The notes beneath the pieces were generated by a model, which did no database searches, was not told where the DNA came from, and was given only the letters and a program-made list of their open reading frames with translations. From positions 1 through 41,927 of the IMG/VR virus record IMGVR_UViG_3300023104_000007: DNA of 41,927 nucleotides; one strand, 5' to 3'. Numbering within the stretch: the first letter of the stretch is position 1; every line of letters begins with the position of its first letter. Shown piece by piece: positions 28,398 through 37,457 of this stretch. The translations under genes were made by a program, and so were the position numbers. Origin of the DNA: a virus.

Positions 28398-30641
28398 GTG
28401 GCACTCGTTGATCCTGAACCGCAGACCGGCACCGACTTCATTGCCCTGAAGGCATGGGTCAAGGATGCACTGAACAAGCACGCGGGGTTTTACGAGGAAG
28501 CTCGCGAGTGCTATGACTTCGTCGCCGGCCGTCCGTGGAGCACCGAGGACAAGCAGCTGCTTGAATCGACGGGCCAGCCCGCCGTGTCGTTCAACCTCGT
28601 CGGCCCGACGATCGACGCGATCTGCGGGATGGAGGTCAACAACCGGCAGGAGGTCAAATTCCTGCCGCGCACGATGGGCGATGCTGCGGTAAACGAGAAG
28701 CTGACCAGCCTTGCCGAGTGGGCGCGCGATGAATGCCAGGCTGAGGACGAAGAGAGCGGCGCATTCCGCGATGCGGCGATCTGCGGTCGTGGTGTCACCG
28801 AAACCAGGCTCGATTTCGAGGAAGAGCCGACCGGCAAGATCATCGTGGACCGCCGCGACCCGCTGGAATGCTACGTCGATCCGGCCGCGTGTAAGGCGAA
28901 CTTCGCCGACGCGAAATACATGGGCGACTTCCGCGACCTCGACACGGCCGACGCCGAGGCGATGTTTCCCGGCATCGTGCCGTCCGCAATCAACGCGGAC
29001 TGGGCGCGTGTCATCGATCTGCACGACGGCGGCGAGGGAAACAAGCGCGACTATCCTGACGAGACGCGCCAAGCCCTCCGCGACGACAAGCGGCCCAAGA
29101 CGGTGCGCGTCGTCCGCATCCAGTGGTGGGAGCGCGTGCGGGCCTACATGGTAGTTCCGCCCGCGCAGCCGCCGGCTATGCCCGGTATGCCGCCCCAGCC
29201 ATCGCCCCAACCGCAACAGGTTTCAGCCAAGGATTGGGAGCCCAACGCCGAGCAGATGCAGGCAGAGGGCTATCAGGCGGCGCAGATCTGGACCCGAGCC
29301 TACAAGCAGGCGTTCCTTGGCGCAGATTCCATCCTGCCGACTACCGAGGCCGAGCAGGAAGAGGGCGGCGCGCAGGAAGCCCCCGAGCCGATCAGCGATA
29401 TCGAATGCTTCTCGCTGGCGTGGATCACCGGTCGCTGGGACCGCAACAAGCGCTACCACTACGGCATCACGCGCCCGCTGATCGACCCGCAGCGCATCGT
29501 CAACAAGTCCCTCATCCAGACGATCCAGATCCTCCGCACCAACGCCAAGGGTGGCCTGATGATCGAGAAGGGTGCGTTTGCCGACGTGCGCAGGGCCGAA
29601 GAGGACTGGAGCGATCCGAGCAAGACGATCGTGCTGCAGGATGGCGCGATTGCCGGCAAGCGCATCCAGGAGCGCACCGCGCCGCCGTTGCCGCCTGCGT
29701 TGGCTCAGTTGCTCGAGTTCTCCATGACGTCCATCCGCAACGTGACGGGCGTCAATCTGGAGCTACTTGGCGCCGCCGACCGCGAACAGGCTGCCAGCCT
29801 CGAATATCAGCGCCGTCAGTCGGCTATGTCGATCCTCGCGCCGCTGTTCGATGGCTTGCGCCGGTATCGCAAGACACAGGGGTATATCCTGATCGATTGC
29901 CTGCGCCGCTTGCCTCCGGGCGTGCTGGTACGCGTCGTGCAGGAAGAGGACCAGCAACCGGGCCAGCCTCCGCAACAGCCGGGCGCCGCGCCCAAGAACG
30001 CATTCGCTCCGTTCGATCCGGCGGCGTTCGGGCTCGACAAACAGGAGGACCGCTTTGACGTGATCGTTGACGAGGCGCCGTCTTCACCGAACCAGAAAGA
30101 GCAGACCTGGGCGGCGCTGCAGCCATTCATGGCAGGCCTTGCCGAGAAGCCCGGCGCGCTGGCAGTGGCGCTCAAATATTCGCCGCTGCCGCTGTCGGCG
30201 GTGCAGGAATTAACCGCGGCGATGCAGACCAACGGCATCCCGCCCGAGCTTCAGCAGCAGATCCAGGAGGGACAGCAGCAGATCGCGCAGCTCACTCAGG
30301 AAAACGAGATGCTCAAGGCGGACAAGTCGATCGAGGCGGCGAAGCTCCAGGCACAGAGCCAGAAGGATCAGGCCAAGGCGCAGACCGACCAGTTCAACGC
30401 CGAGACGGACCGCGTCCACAAGGTCGGCCAACTTGGTGGCGAAGGTCAGGATGGCAGCGAGTTCGAGATCCTGAAGCTCCAGATGGAGCAGCGGTTCGAG
30501 GCTGCCGAAGCCGCCCGCCAGCGCGATCACGAAGCGCTCATGCAGCATTTGAAGAACGCCGGCCAGATCGCCGCATCCCGCGTGCGCGCTGACGCCACGG
30601 CGGACAGCAACATCGAAACCGGAAGCGAGGTAGGGGTCTAA
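28398..30641 (+). CDS. Portal protein, P22 type
   Basis: GTG 28398 gives 747 aa, close to the 725 of P22 gp1. The N-terminal and central parts match P22-type portals: FYEEARECYDFVAGRPWSTE, GQPAVSFNLVGPTIDAICGM, AICGRGVTETRLDFEEEPTG, IVDRRDPLECYVDP, VTGVNLELLGAADREQAASL. A Pro/Gln-rich insert lies near 255-275. A long Gln/Lys coiled coil occupies about 615-710, corresponding to the barrel. Twelve copies form the DNA entry vertex and bind TerL and the tail adaptor. Confidence 0.9.
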   Translation: MALVDPEPQTGTDFIALKAWVKDALNKHAGFYEEARECYDFVAGRPWSTEDKQLLESTGQPAVSFNLVGPTIDAICGMEVNNRQEVKFLPRTMGDAAVNEKLTSLAEWARDECQAEDEESGAFRDAAICGRGVTETRLDFEEEPTGKIIVDRRDPLECYVDPAACKANFADAKYMGDFRDLDTADAEAMFPGIVPSAINADWARVIDLHDGGEGNKRDYPDETRQALRDDKRPKTVRVVRIQWWERVRAYMVVPPAQPPAMPGMPPQPSPQPQQVSAKDWEPNAEQMQAEGYQAAQIWTRAYKQAFLGADSILPTTEAEQEEGGAQEAPEPISDIECFSLAWITGRWDRNKRYHYGITRPLIDPQRIVNKSLIQTIQILRTNAKGGLMIEKGAFADVRRAEEDWSDPSKTIVLQDGAIAGKRIQERTAPPLPPALAQLLEFSMTSIRNVTGVNLELLGAADREQAASLEYQRRQSAMSILAPLFDGLRRYRKTQGYILIDCLRRLPPGVLVRVVQEEDQQPGQPPQQPGAAPKNAFAPFDPAAFGLDKQEDRFDVIVDEAPSSPNQKEQTWAALQPFMAGLAEKPGALAVALKYSPLPLSAVQELTAAMQTNGIPPELQQQIQEGQQQIAQLTQENEMLKADKSIEAAKLQAQSQKDQAKAQTDQFNAETDRVHKVGQLGGEGQDGSEFEILKLQMEQRFEAAEAARQRDHEALMQHLKNAGQIAASRVRADATADSNIETGSEVGV

Positions 30642-31114
30642 TGGCACGTCAGAAGGTCGTCGCGGCCAACATTCCGGTAAACCAGTTCGATCAGCCGTTG
30701 CCCATCGTGGCCACGGTGGCATTCGACCCACAGGCGGGCACAGGTAGCGCTTCGAGCGGCGCGGGGGCGGTCGTCGATAACGCGATCGCGACCGTTCCGG
30801 CGCTTTCCGGCACCACGCCCATAACCGGCACCTTCACTGCAACCGGCTCCAGTACGTTGTTCACCGCCATCCAGGGGCACGCGATCTGGATCAAGCTCAG
30901 TGGAACGTTCGTCGCGACCGTTGCCGTCCAGCGCTGCTCGGACGGCACAACGGCGACGGCTCAGGGGATAACGGTCGGCGGGACCGCCTATGCGGTCTTC
31001 ACGGCGCCAGCTCAGGAGGCAGTGTCAGCCGAAGATGATGGCGGTGTCGCGTATCGGCTGAACTGCTCGGCCTACACCAGCGGGACGGTGACCTACTCCA
31101 TCGGGCACAAGTAA
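30641..31114 (+). CDS. Putative virion-associated beta-sandwich protein
   Basis: The 157-aa product starts MARQKVVAANIPVNQFDQPL and then becomes Thr/Gly/Ala/Val-rich with regular beta strands (TGTFTATGSSTLFTAIQGHA, IWIKLSGTFVATVAVQRCSD). It overlaps the portal stop by one base and lies before the tailspike. It may be a decoration protein or a tailspike-associated part. No family certain. Confidence 0.6.
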   Translation: MARQKVVAANIPVNQFDQPLPIVATVAFDPQAGTGSASSGAGAVVDNAIATVPALSGTTPITGTFTATGSSTLFTAIQGHAIWIKLSGTFVATVAVQRCSDGTTATAQGITVGGTAYAVFTAPAQEAVSAEDDGGVAYRLNCSAYTSGTVTYSIGHK

Positions 31115-32485
31115 GTGAGCGCGCCATCGTCGTTTGATTTTGGGGCTCGAGGCAGGGCAAATACTGCGTTGCTCCGCGGGCGGCCGGTCCCGGAAGAGTT
31201 TGGTGCTATTGGCGACGGCGTCACGGACGATACGGCGGCAATCCAGGCTTGGATCAGCGCATCAACTCGCGCCGGCCGCGTGGCGGCGGTTCTGCCCCCT
31301 CGGTCCTATGCCATCCAGCCCAATTCCATCACCATTTCAGGCTACCTTCATTCGATACGCGGGGCCGGCAAGTCGAGTGAGCTTGTTCTATTGGCGGCTG
31401 GCGACGCGATCAGGTATCGCGCCGATGTCCCTGGCGGCGAAAGCATAATCGCGGGCATCCGTTTCAGGGCGGCTTCGGGCTTTAACACCGGGTCCTGTGC
31501 TATCCGCATGTATGCGGTGGTCGCTGGGACGGGCGTAAATATCGGCAGCATTTCTATCCTGGACAACACGTGCTCGAACATGGACGATTTCGTCGTGTTC
31601 GACGACAACGGCACCAACCTGTTCACGCCGACGCAGCCAGTCCAGAACTATTTCGGCTTTCAGATCCGGGGCAACAACACCAACGGTAGCGCCGGTAATA
31701 ATCCGAAATACGCCGTCAGGTTTGTCGGCGGCAGCGGTGGCCACACGCAGATATCGGAGAATAATTTCTCCTGCACCGAATATTGCATTTTCGGGGGAGA
31801 TGTCTCGGTCGGATTCGGCGACACAGACATCACCAATAACCAGCTTCTCGGAGCGAACGGCAAGGCGGCTGTTAACCTGACCGGGCCGTCCGACCCCTTG
31901 GGCTATAACCGCAAGCTGCAGATCACCGGGAATGATGTTGATGGGATGGTTCAGAACACCCTTGTTCTGACCAACTTTAGTTATGGCCTGGTGGCTAACA
32001 ACAACATGCAGAGCGGCGTGTCGGACAGCATGACGAATTGCTACCACATGCGCCAATCCGATGCCGCGCTCAGGAACTTCACCGAAGACACTTTCGTAAC
32101 GACCGCGTCGAATAGCGGCGGCACAGCCGCACGGAACCTGTTCGTCGTCGGCGTGGGTGGCGGCACTGCTGAATCGGCATTCTCCGGCTATTTTGTGGAA
32201 ATTGAGATCGCTGCGGTCATGTTCGGCTTTGGGGTTATCAACCTCAAACAAACATGGTTTCTTCGACGCAGCAGCGTAAATTTCATCTCGCCCCACTACC
32301 TTGCGTCTAGCGTGATGTACCCAACGGTTGATGGGGGCGGCAACCCGATCGCGATCACGATCAACGCCAGCGGTGGCGGCGCTACCGTAGCCTTTAATTT
32401 CACCCAAACAGGTGTGACGGGCTCTACCAATTTGACGGTTTCCGTTAGGGTAACCGGCCCGGCGCACACGTACGGGAGGCTGTGA
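31115..32485 (+). CDS. Tailspike protein, pectate-lyase-like beta-helix
   Basis: GTG 31115 directly follows the upstream stop. The 456-aa product contains the pectate_lyase_3 opening EFGAIGDGVTDDTAAIQAWI (about 29-48), then repeated right-handed beta-helix turns rich in Asn/Gly (ISILDNTCSNMDDFVVFDDN, ISENNFSCTEYCIFGGD, LQITGNDVDGM, GLVANNNMQ). The C-terminal 100 residues form another beta domain. Such spikes bind and often cut surface polysaccharide. The catalytic residues cannot be picked out by eye. Confidence 0.85.
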   Translation: MSAPSSFDFGARGRANTALLRGRPVPEEFGAIGDGVTDDTAAIQAWISASTRAGRVAAVLPPRSYAIQPNSITISGYLHSIRGAGKSSELVLLAAGDAIRYRADVPGGESIIAGIRFRAASGFNTGSCAIRMYAVVAGTGVNIGSISILDNTCSNMDDFVVFDDNGTNLFTPTQPVQNYFGFQIRGNNTNGSAGNNPKYAVRFVGGSGGHTQISENNFSCTEYCIFGGDVSVGFGDTDITNNQLLGANGKAAVNLTGPSDPLGYNRKLQITGNDVDGMVQNTLVLTNFSYGLVANNNMQSGVSDSMTNCYHMRQSDAALRNFTEDTFVTTASNSGGTAARNLFVVGVGGGTAESAFSGYFVEIEIAAVMFGFGVINLKQTWFLRRSSVNFISPHYLASSVMYPTVDGGGNPIAITINASGGGATVAFNFTQTGVTGSTNLTVSVRVTGPAHTYGRL

Positions 32486-33156
32486 TGACCAGCGCTTTCT
32501 CATGGAGCCCATTTCCCCGAGGGGGCGGCGGCGTGTCCGATTACGCTGGCACGGGGGTCGCTGTAAGGGCGGCTGGGGCGTGGCAGAAGACGTTCGTGAG
32601 CCCCGGCTATGTATCGGGCAACTGGTATCCGGCCGACTTCGGGCTGAGCGTTTCGTCGGGCACCGCCTACGCCGCGAACACCATCTATTTCGCCCCGCTC
32701 GTCATCTATCAGGACGTGACGATCACGGATCTGGCGGCTGAGATCACGACGGCGGTTGCTGCGTCGAACTTCCAGCTCGCGATATACGCGATGGACGCGA
32801 CGACGAAGCGGCCGACTGGCGCGGCTTTGACTTCCACAAGCAACATGAGCGGGGCGGCGACCACGTCTGTCGGCTCGACGCTGGCGTCCCCCGTCGTGCT
32901 CGCCGCGGGTCTTTGGTGGGCTGCGGTCAATTCGGACAGCGCGATCGGCCTGCGTACCGTCGCGCAATCGCAAGGGTGGATCGCCTCGCTGGTCGGGTCC
33001 GCAACGCTGGGCAACATCGCAAAATCGGCCCCCGGCGTGTTAGGCTACCGTGTCGCGCAGACTTTCGGGACATGGCCGACCGTCTCGCCTGCCGGACTGA
33101 CCGAGAACACCGCTGTGACCAGCTACGTCTTCGTCTCAGATTACAAGGCGCAGTGA
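32485..33156 (+). CDS. Putative receptor-binding / tailspike-associated protein
   Basis: ATG 32485 is chosen over GTG 32482 because GGGAGG is better spaced. The 223-aa product has a Gly-rich start and a jelly-roll-like remainder (TIYFAPLVIYQDVTITDLAA, SNFQLAIYAMDATTKRPTGA, PVVLAAGLWWAAVNSD), a pattern common in phage proteins that sit at fibre tips or on head surfaces. It lies between two adsorption-type genes. Confidence 0.65.
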   Translation: MTSAFSWSPFPRGGGGVSDYAGTGVAVRAAGAWQKTFVSPGYVSGNWYPADFGLSVSSGTAYAANTIYFAPLVIYQDVTITDLAAEITTAVAASNFQLAIYAMDATTKRPTGAALTSTSNMSGAATTSVGSTLASPVVLAAGLWWAAVNSDSAIGLRTVAQSQGWIASLVGSATLGNIAKSAPGVLGYRVAQTFGTWPTVSPAGLTENTAVTSYVFVSDYKAQ

Positions 33157-33157
33157 T

Positions 33158-33751
33158 ATGCCGGTTCTTTATCAGGCGGATGGCTCGGTAATCTGCACCG
33201 GAAATGCGAACCCGGCGCGGTCGGCGACATATCCCGGGCCTCGTAACAGTGCCGCGCAGACCGCCGCCGTGGAGGCGTTCTTCGCGGGAGATCCGGCGCC
33301 CGTCGATCTGATGAGCCCGACAAGCCTGTATGCGAGCATCCAGTCTGTCGCGGCTTCGGTGCCATTGGCTGGGGCGTCCGTCCCGCCGGCGGTTGGAGAT
33401 GCGGGCTCACTCGGCAGCGACCCGACCAAATTCGCGCGTGAGATGCACACCCATGCCAGCAAGGCCCGCAAGGAGCGCAAGACCGGCGTCAACACGGCGA
33501 CCTACACGTGGACGTTCCCAACGGCCTTCGGGGTTGGAGTCGTTCCGATCTGCAACGCCATCGTCGAAGACCCGGCCGACAGCGGAACGGACTCATACAA
33601 CGTCCAGATATCCGGCGTGCCGACCAATTCCCAAGTGACGTTTCGCATCAAGCGCCAATCTGCCGGTCTTCTGGCGCTACTCACGGGCGCGCTCTCGCTC
33701 AACCCGACGCCGGGCACCATCAACCTGCACTGCATAGCATTGGAGCCGTAA
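33158..33751 (+). CDS. Putative tail fibre protein with HTH-type His motif
   Basis: The 197-aa product has a variable N-terminal half and the segment GSDPTKFAREMHTHASKARK in the middle, resembling the HxH motif by which trimeric fibre proteins hold metal ions. The rest (TYTWTFPTAFGVGVVPICNA, YNVQISGVPTNSQVTFRIKR) looks like a fibre head domain. It is the last gene of the adsorption block before scaffold. Confidence 0.65.
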   Translation: MPVLYQADGSVICTGNANPARSATYPGPRNSAAQTAAVEAFFAGDPAPVDLMSPTSLYASIQSVAASVPLAGASVPPAVGDAGSLGSDPTKFAREMHTHASKARKERKTGVNTATYTWTFPTAFGVGVVPICNAIVEDPADSGTDSYNVQISGVPTNSQVTFRIKRQSAGLLALLTGALSLNPTPGTINLHCIALEP

Positions 33752-33752
33752 A

Positions 33753-34703
33753 ATGGTCGATTTCACGCAAGAAGAACTCGAAGCCGAAGCCGTAACCGCC
33801 GACGATATCGTCCCGGCGACGGAAGAGCAGGGTGGACAGCCCCGCGACGAGAGCGGCCGGTTCGCGCCGACCGCCGAAGACGTCGGCGAAGCGATCGAGC
33901 ATGCCGCCCAACAGCAGCAACAGCGCCGCACCGTGCCGCATGCCGCGCTTCACGCCGAACGCGAGGGCCACAAGGCCACCAAGACCCAGCTTGCCGCCGC
34001 GCAGGCGCAGTTGCAGCAGCTTGCCGAACTCCGCGCGCGCCTGTCGGCCCAGCCGGCCGCCGCTGCCCCCGTGGCGCCCGCAGCGCCGCAGGCTCCCGCA
34101 GCGGAAGGCGCGCAGCCGGCCCCGCAGGACGACCCGAACGGCATCAAGCACCTGACGGAGCGGATGGCGCAGTTCGAGCAGCAGAACCGCCAGTTTCAGG
34201 CGCAGCAGGCCGAACAGGGCATCGCCAGCCAGGAGCAGACCGTCCTGCACAATCAGCTGATCCAGAGCGAGCAGGAGTTTCGTGCGGCAACCCCCGATTA
34301 CGATCAGGCATCGCAGCACCTTATTCAGGCCCGCGCGCGCCAGCTGACCTTGATGGGGCTCGGCCCAGTCGAAGTGCAGCAGCATCTGGCGGACGAAGTG
34401 CTCGAGATCACCCGCGCCGCGATCGAGCAGGGCCGCTCGCCAGCCGAAGTCGCGTATGAATGGGCGCAGACCTATGGCTACCAGTCCCAGCAGGCCGCGC
34501 CGGCCCAACAACCGCAGGCGCCCAATCCGATGCTGGCCGCAATCGCGCAAGGGCAGAAGCAGAATCGCACGCTCGCTACGGGCCGCGGTGCCGCCGGCGC
34601 GGACCAGATCAACGCCGACGCCATCGCGCGCATGGATGAAGGCGAGTTCCAACGGCTCTACAACACGCCGCAGGGGCGCGCGCTGATCGACAGTCTTGGG
34701 TGA
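33753..34703 (+). CDS. Scaffolding protein
   Basis: The 316-aa product is acidic at the N-terminus, has ESGRFAPT near residue 34, long Gln/Ala-rich helices and a Pro/Ala hinge (APVAPAAPQAPAAEGAQPAP), and a basic C-terminal region ending RMDEGEFQRLYNTPQGRALI. This all-helical, Gln-rich profile directly before a major capsid gene is typical of podovirus scaffolds. It guides prohead assembly and leaves before DNA filling. There is no protease domain. Confidence 0.85.
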   Translation: MVDFTQEELEAEAVTADDIVPATEEQGGQPRDESGRFAPTAEDVGEAIEHAAQQQQQRRTVPHAALHAEREGHKATKTQLAAAQAQLQQLAELRARLSAQPAAAAPVAPAAPQAPAAEGAQPAPQDDPNGIKHLTERMAQFEQQNRQFQAQQAEQGIASQEQTVLHNQLIQSEQEFRAATPDYDQASQHLIQARARQLTLMGLGPVEVQQHLADEVLEITRAAIEQGRSPAEVAYEWAQTYGYQSQQAAPAQQPQAPNPMLAAIAQGQKQNRTLATGRGAAGADQINADAIARMDEGEFQRLYNTPQGRALIDSLG

Positions 34704-34732
34704 TTGAACGACGGTAAATTGTGGTGTAGAGT
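34704..34732 (+). promoter_or_regulatory. Candidate promoter for the major capsid gene
   Basis: TTGAAC (34704-34709), a 17-base spacer and TAGAGT (34727-34732) match sigma70-type boxes at four of six positions each. It begins right after the scaffold stop and lies about 135 bases before the capsid ATG. An extra promoter here would give the high capsid expression needed. Confidence 0.45.
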
Positions 34733-34770
34733 GATGATCGAACCGAGGTGCGATCTCGCTTCTACGCCAT

Positions 34771-34813
34771 GAGGCGCGACAGCCTCTCCGTCCCAGCTCC
34801 CGACGCGGGGGAG
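34771..34813 (+). promoter_or_regulatory. Structured leader of the major capsid gene
   Basis: Two short hairpins lie in the 5' leader: GAGGC-GCGACA-GCCTC (34771-34786) and CTCCC/GGGAG with a GC-rich loop (34797-34813). Further on, CCTT/AAGG around the AAGGAG ribosome site (34853-34862) could partly mask it. The leader may stabilise mRNA or regulate translation. Confidence 0.35.
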
Positions 34814-34868
34814 TTTCCGTAGCCACCACGACACGGCGGCGCAGAAACCCCTTCCAAGGAGCGCCATC

Positions 34869-35984
34869 ATGGCAACCACCAATTATCCTGTGGGTCACGC
34901 ACTAGCGCCGCGCCTTTGGCGCCGGAAGCTGGCCGTCGAAGCCCTCCGCAAGACCTTCTTCTCGGATCTCCTCGGCACTTCGGCCGACAGCGTCATCCAG
35001 CAGCTCGACGACCTCGAAAAGGGCGGCGGCGACCGCGTTACCTATGGCCTGCGCGGCCAGCTGACCGGCGGCGGTGTCGTCGGCGACGGCACGCTCGAAG
35101 GCAACGAAGAGAAGCTGTCCACCTATTCGGACACGCTGATCATCGACCAGCTGCGTCATGCCGTCCGTTCGGCGGGCAAGATGAGCGAGCAGCGCATCCT
35201 GTTCAATGTGCGCGACGAGAGTAAGTCGGGTTTGGCCGACTGGTTCGCAGAGCGTTACGACACGTCGATGTTCAACCAGCTCTGCGGCTTCACGGCGCAG
35301 ACCGATCTGCGCTACACCGGCATGAATGCCGCAATCGCGCCGGATACGGCGCACATCTATCGCCCGAACAGCCGCACCGCCGACGAGGCGCTGACGACCG
35401 GCGATGAGTTCACGCTCGGCATCATCGACGTGCTGGTGGCGCGCGCCGCGCAGTTCACCACGGCCTCCAATACCGGCGTGCCAATCAAGCCCGCGTCGTT
35501 CGCCGGCCGCAAGATGTGGATCATGTTCATCCACGATTACCAGGCCTACCAGCTGCGCGCGAGCGCTGCCGCCGGCACCTGGATCGACTACCAGAAGGCG
35601 CTCACGCAGGGCAGCTACGCGTCCGAAACGTCGCTGTTCAAGGGCGGCTACCTGATCGGTGAATATAACGGCGTCCTGCTCGTCAAGGCTCCGCGCGTCA
35701 CCAACGGCGTGAACAGCACCACGGGCGCCGCGGTCGCGAATGCCCGCCGCGCCGTTCTCGTCGGCGGTCAGGCTGGCATGTTCGCCATGGGCCGGATCAA
35801 GGGCGCCAGCGACGGCGACAAGTATTCCTGGGTCGAGGAAGAGTTCGACTACGGCAACCAGCTCGGCGTTTCGGCGGGCAACATCTTCGGCATGAAGAAG
35901 ACGCGGTTCACTCCGGCGGACAACAGCGGTCCGACGAGCGACTTCGCCACCTTCGTTGCCGCCACCTACAGCCCCGCACCGTAA
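34869..35984 (+). CDS. Major capsid protein (DUF4043 / N4 gp56-like)
   Basis: The 371-aa product matches the HK97-fold DUF4043/N4-gp56 capsid group: RRKLAVEALRKTFFSDLLGT, GDRVTYGLRGQLTGGGVVGD, LEGNEEKLSTYSDTLIIDQL, then KMWIMFIHDYQAYQLRAS, SLFKGGYLIGEYNGVLLV and RRAVLVGGQAGMFAMGR. AAGGAG is seven bases before the ATG. It forms the icosahedral shell with the scaffold just upstream. Assembly needs no visible protease. Confidence 0.92.
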   Translation: MATTNYPVGHALAPRLWRRKLAVEALRKTFFSDLLGTSADSVIQQLDDLEKGGGDRVTYGLRGQLTGGGVVGDGTLEGNEEKLSTYSDTLIIDQLRHAVRSAGKMSEQRILFNVRDESKSGLADWFAERYDTSMFNQLCGFTAQTDLRYTGMNAAIAPDTAHIYRPNSRTADEALTTGDEFTLGIIDVLVARAAQFTTASNTGVPIKPASFAGRKMWIMFIHDYQAYQLRASAAAGTWIDYQKALTQGSYASETSLFKGGYLIGEYNGVLLVKAPRVTNGVNSTTGAAVANARRAVLVGGQAGMFAMGRIKGASDGDKYSWVEEEFDYGNQLGVSAGNIFGMKKTRFTPADNSGPTSDFATFVAATYSPAP

Positions 35985-35994
35985 GGAGGACACC

Positions 35995-36399
35995 ATGGCA
36001 GGCATTGCACGCCAGACGCAGTACCAGATGCCGCACTCGCTGCGGAAGATGGTCACTTTCAACGATGCCGGTATCGCCGCCGGCAACCTCGTCGGCACCG
36101 TTCCGGCCGGCTCGATCATCACTTCGGTGATCGTGCAGATCGCGACCGTGTTCAACGCCGGCACGACCAACGTGCTGACCGTAGGCACGACCGGCACCGG
36201 CACGGATCTGATGACCAGCGCCGAGGCCATCGCCGGCACGCAGGGGCAGAAGGCGGGGGCTGCGTTCAAGGCGACCACCGCTTCGAACCCGCTCGCCAAC
36301 GATACCGACGTGTTCGTGGCCTATGCCCAGACCGGCACAGCCGCGACGACCGGCGTCGGCTACGTCATCGTCACCTACCATCCGAACAACGATCGCTAG
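35995..36399 (+). CDS. Putative head decoration protein
   Basis: ATG 35995 has AAGGAGGA upstream and replaces the longer frame from 35956. The 134-aa product is a Thr/Gly/Val-rich beta-sandwich (GNLVGTVPAGSIITSVIVQI, LTVGTTGTGTDLMTSAEAIA, GVGYVIVTYHPNNDR). The position right after the capsid gene and the composition fit a head-surface or capsid-stabilising protein. Confidence 0.7.
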   Translation: MAGIARQTQYQMPHSLRKMVTFNDAGIAAGNLVGTVPAGSIITSVIVQIATVFNAGTTNVLTVGTTGTGTDLMTSAEAIAGTQGQKAGAAFKATTASNPLANDTDVFVAYAQTGTAATTGVGYVIVTYHPNNDR

Positions 36400-36410
36400 G
36401 AGCCGGCACC

Positions 36411-36809
36411 ATGAAAGCCATCAAGACCAGCGAAAAGGCGGCCTACAAGGTCGTTCCAGGCCTCACCGCCGAGCAGGCTGCTGAAAAGGGCTATGTCGTC
36501 GTCGAAACCAACGGCGACGGCACCGCCCCTCTGTTCGGCTATTACATCGATACGGTGACCGGCGCCGCGCTCGAAACGCTGCAGGATCGCGACGATCGCG
36601 TTCCGGTGGCGGCTTCGGGCGAGCGTGTCGGTGCAGTCCCCATGGGCAACAAGGGCGCCCTACTCAATCCGGACGACCCCGTCGTTCATGGGCAGGGCGA
36701 CCATAACCCGCACGAGGACGGTGCGGCGCCCAGCGACAGCCAGAACAAGGATCTGAAGCTCGACGGTTATTCGCCGGGTGATGATCTGAAGGCCGGCAAG
36801 AAGAAGTAA
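36411..36809 (+). CDS. Hypothetical head-region protein (132 aa)
   Basis: The product starts with a small folded part (EKAAYKVVPGLTAEQAAEKG, FGYYIDTVTGAALETL) and ends in a disordered, charged tail (HGQGDHNPHEDGAAPSDSQN, AGKKK). It lies between the decoration-type and adaptor genes, so it is likely a minor head component or assembly factor. Not recognised. Confidence 0.6.
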   Translation: MKAIKTSEKAAYKVVPGLTAEQAAEKGYVVVETNGDGTAPLFGYYIDTVTGAALETLQDRDDRVPVAASGERVGAVPMGNKGALLNPDDPVVHGQGDHNPHEDGAAPSDSQNKDLKLDGYSPGDDLKAGKKK

Positions 36810-36812
36810 GCA

Positions 36813-37457
36813 GTGACGATCGTCATCAATCTCGGCGCGGCGCGGACCTTGGGGCAACTCAGGGCCCGTATCGCCGACGAACTGGACAGGTCGGACCTGT
36901 CCAGCCAGATCGGGCTGGCGATTGATGACGCGATTTCAGAGGCCGCGCAGACCCGATTCTGGTTCAACGAAGTGCGCGGCCTCCTCGTCCCGCTGGTTGC
37001 CGACCAGGAATATTATGGGTCAGATGAATTCTCCGCGATGACGGAACTCGATGCGGTGTACCTGTTGATCAATGGTCAGCGCCGGAACCTGTACCCGGCC
37101 AACGATCTCGACATCAACCAGTGGCGCGACGGCACTGCCGCCACGGGCGAGCCTTACCGCTGGTCGCGCTATGGCACGAGCCTGCGCCTCTATCCCACCC
37201 CGCGGATCACCTATTCGCTCTATGTCGATGGCGTCACGCGCCTTCCGCCTCTGATCAACGACGCCCAGGCCAACGCATGGACCAACGAGGGCGAAAAGCT
37301 GATCCGCGCGATTGCGAAGCGCGAGCTTCTGGCCAACGTGATCCGCGATTTCGACGAGGCGCAGGCGCAGCAGCAGCTTGTCACCAATGCCCGCAATGAG
37401 CTTATGAGTAAGTCCTACGACCGGATGGCCTCTGGCCAGATGGCCGGCAATGGGTGA
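36813..37457 (+). CDS. Head-tail adaptor protein (P22 gp4-like)
   Basis: The start is GTG 36813. The 214-aa product resembles gp4-type adaptors: LGQLRARIADELDRSDLSSQ and IGLAIDDAISEAAQTRFWFN, a beta part around YYGSDEFSAMTELDAVYLLI, and a C-terminal helix bundle (EKLIRAIAKRELLANVIRDF). It should dock beneath the portal ring and carry the tail knob. Overlaps the gp10-like gene by 8 bases. Confidence 0.78.
   Translation: MTIVINLGAARTLGQLRARIADELDRSDLSSQIGLAIDDAISEAAQTRFWFNEVRGLLVPLVADQEYYGSDEFSAMTELDAVYLLINGQRRNLYPANDLDINQWRDGTAATGEPYRWSRYGTSLRLYPTPRITYSLYVDGVTRLPPLINDAQANAWTNEGEKLIRAIAKRELLANVIRDFDEAQAQQQLVTNARNELMSKSYDRMASGQMAGNG

Noticed and set aside
28332-29216. 294-aa - strand ORF opposite the portal
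   Set aside because: Antisense of a P22-type portal; His/Arg/Val-rich shadow typical of GC-rich coding DNA.
31388-32512. 374-aa - strand ORF opposite the tailspike
   Set aside because: Antisense shadow of a beta-helix protein with a clear pectate-lyase-type opening.
33720-34898. 392-aa - strand ORF opposite the scaffold
   Set aside because: Low-complexity antisense of Gln/Ala codons; no RBS, and it conflicts with a well-placed scaffold gene.
34902-36299. 465-aa - strand ORF opposite the capsid gene
   Set aside because: Mirror reading of a GC-rich gene with strong codon bias; the + strand product is a recognisable major capsid protein.
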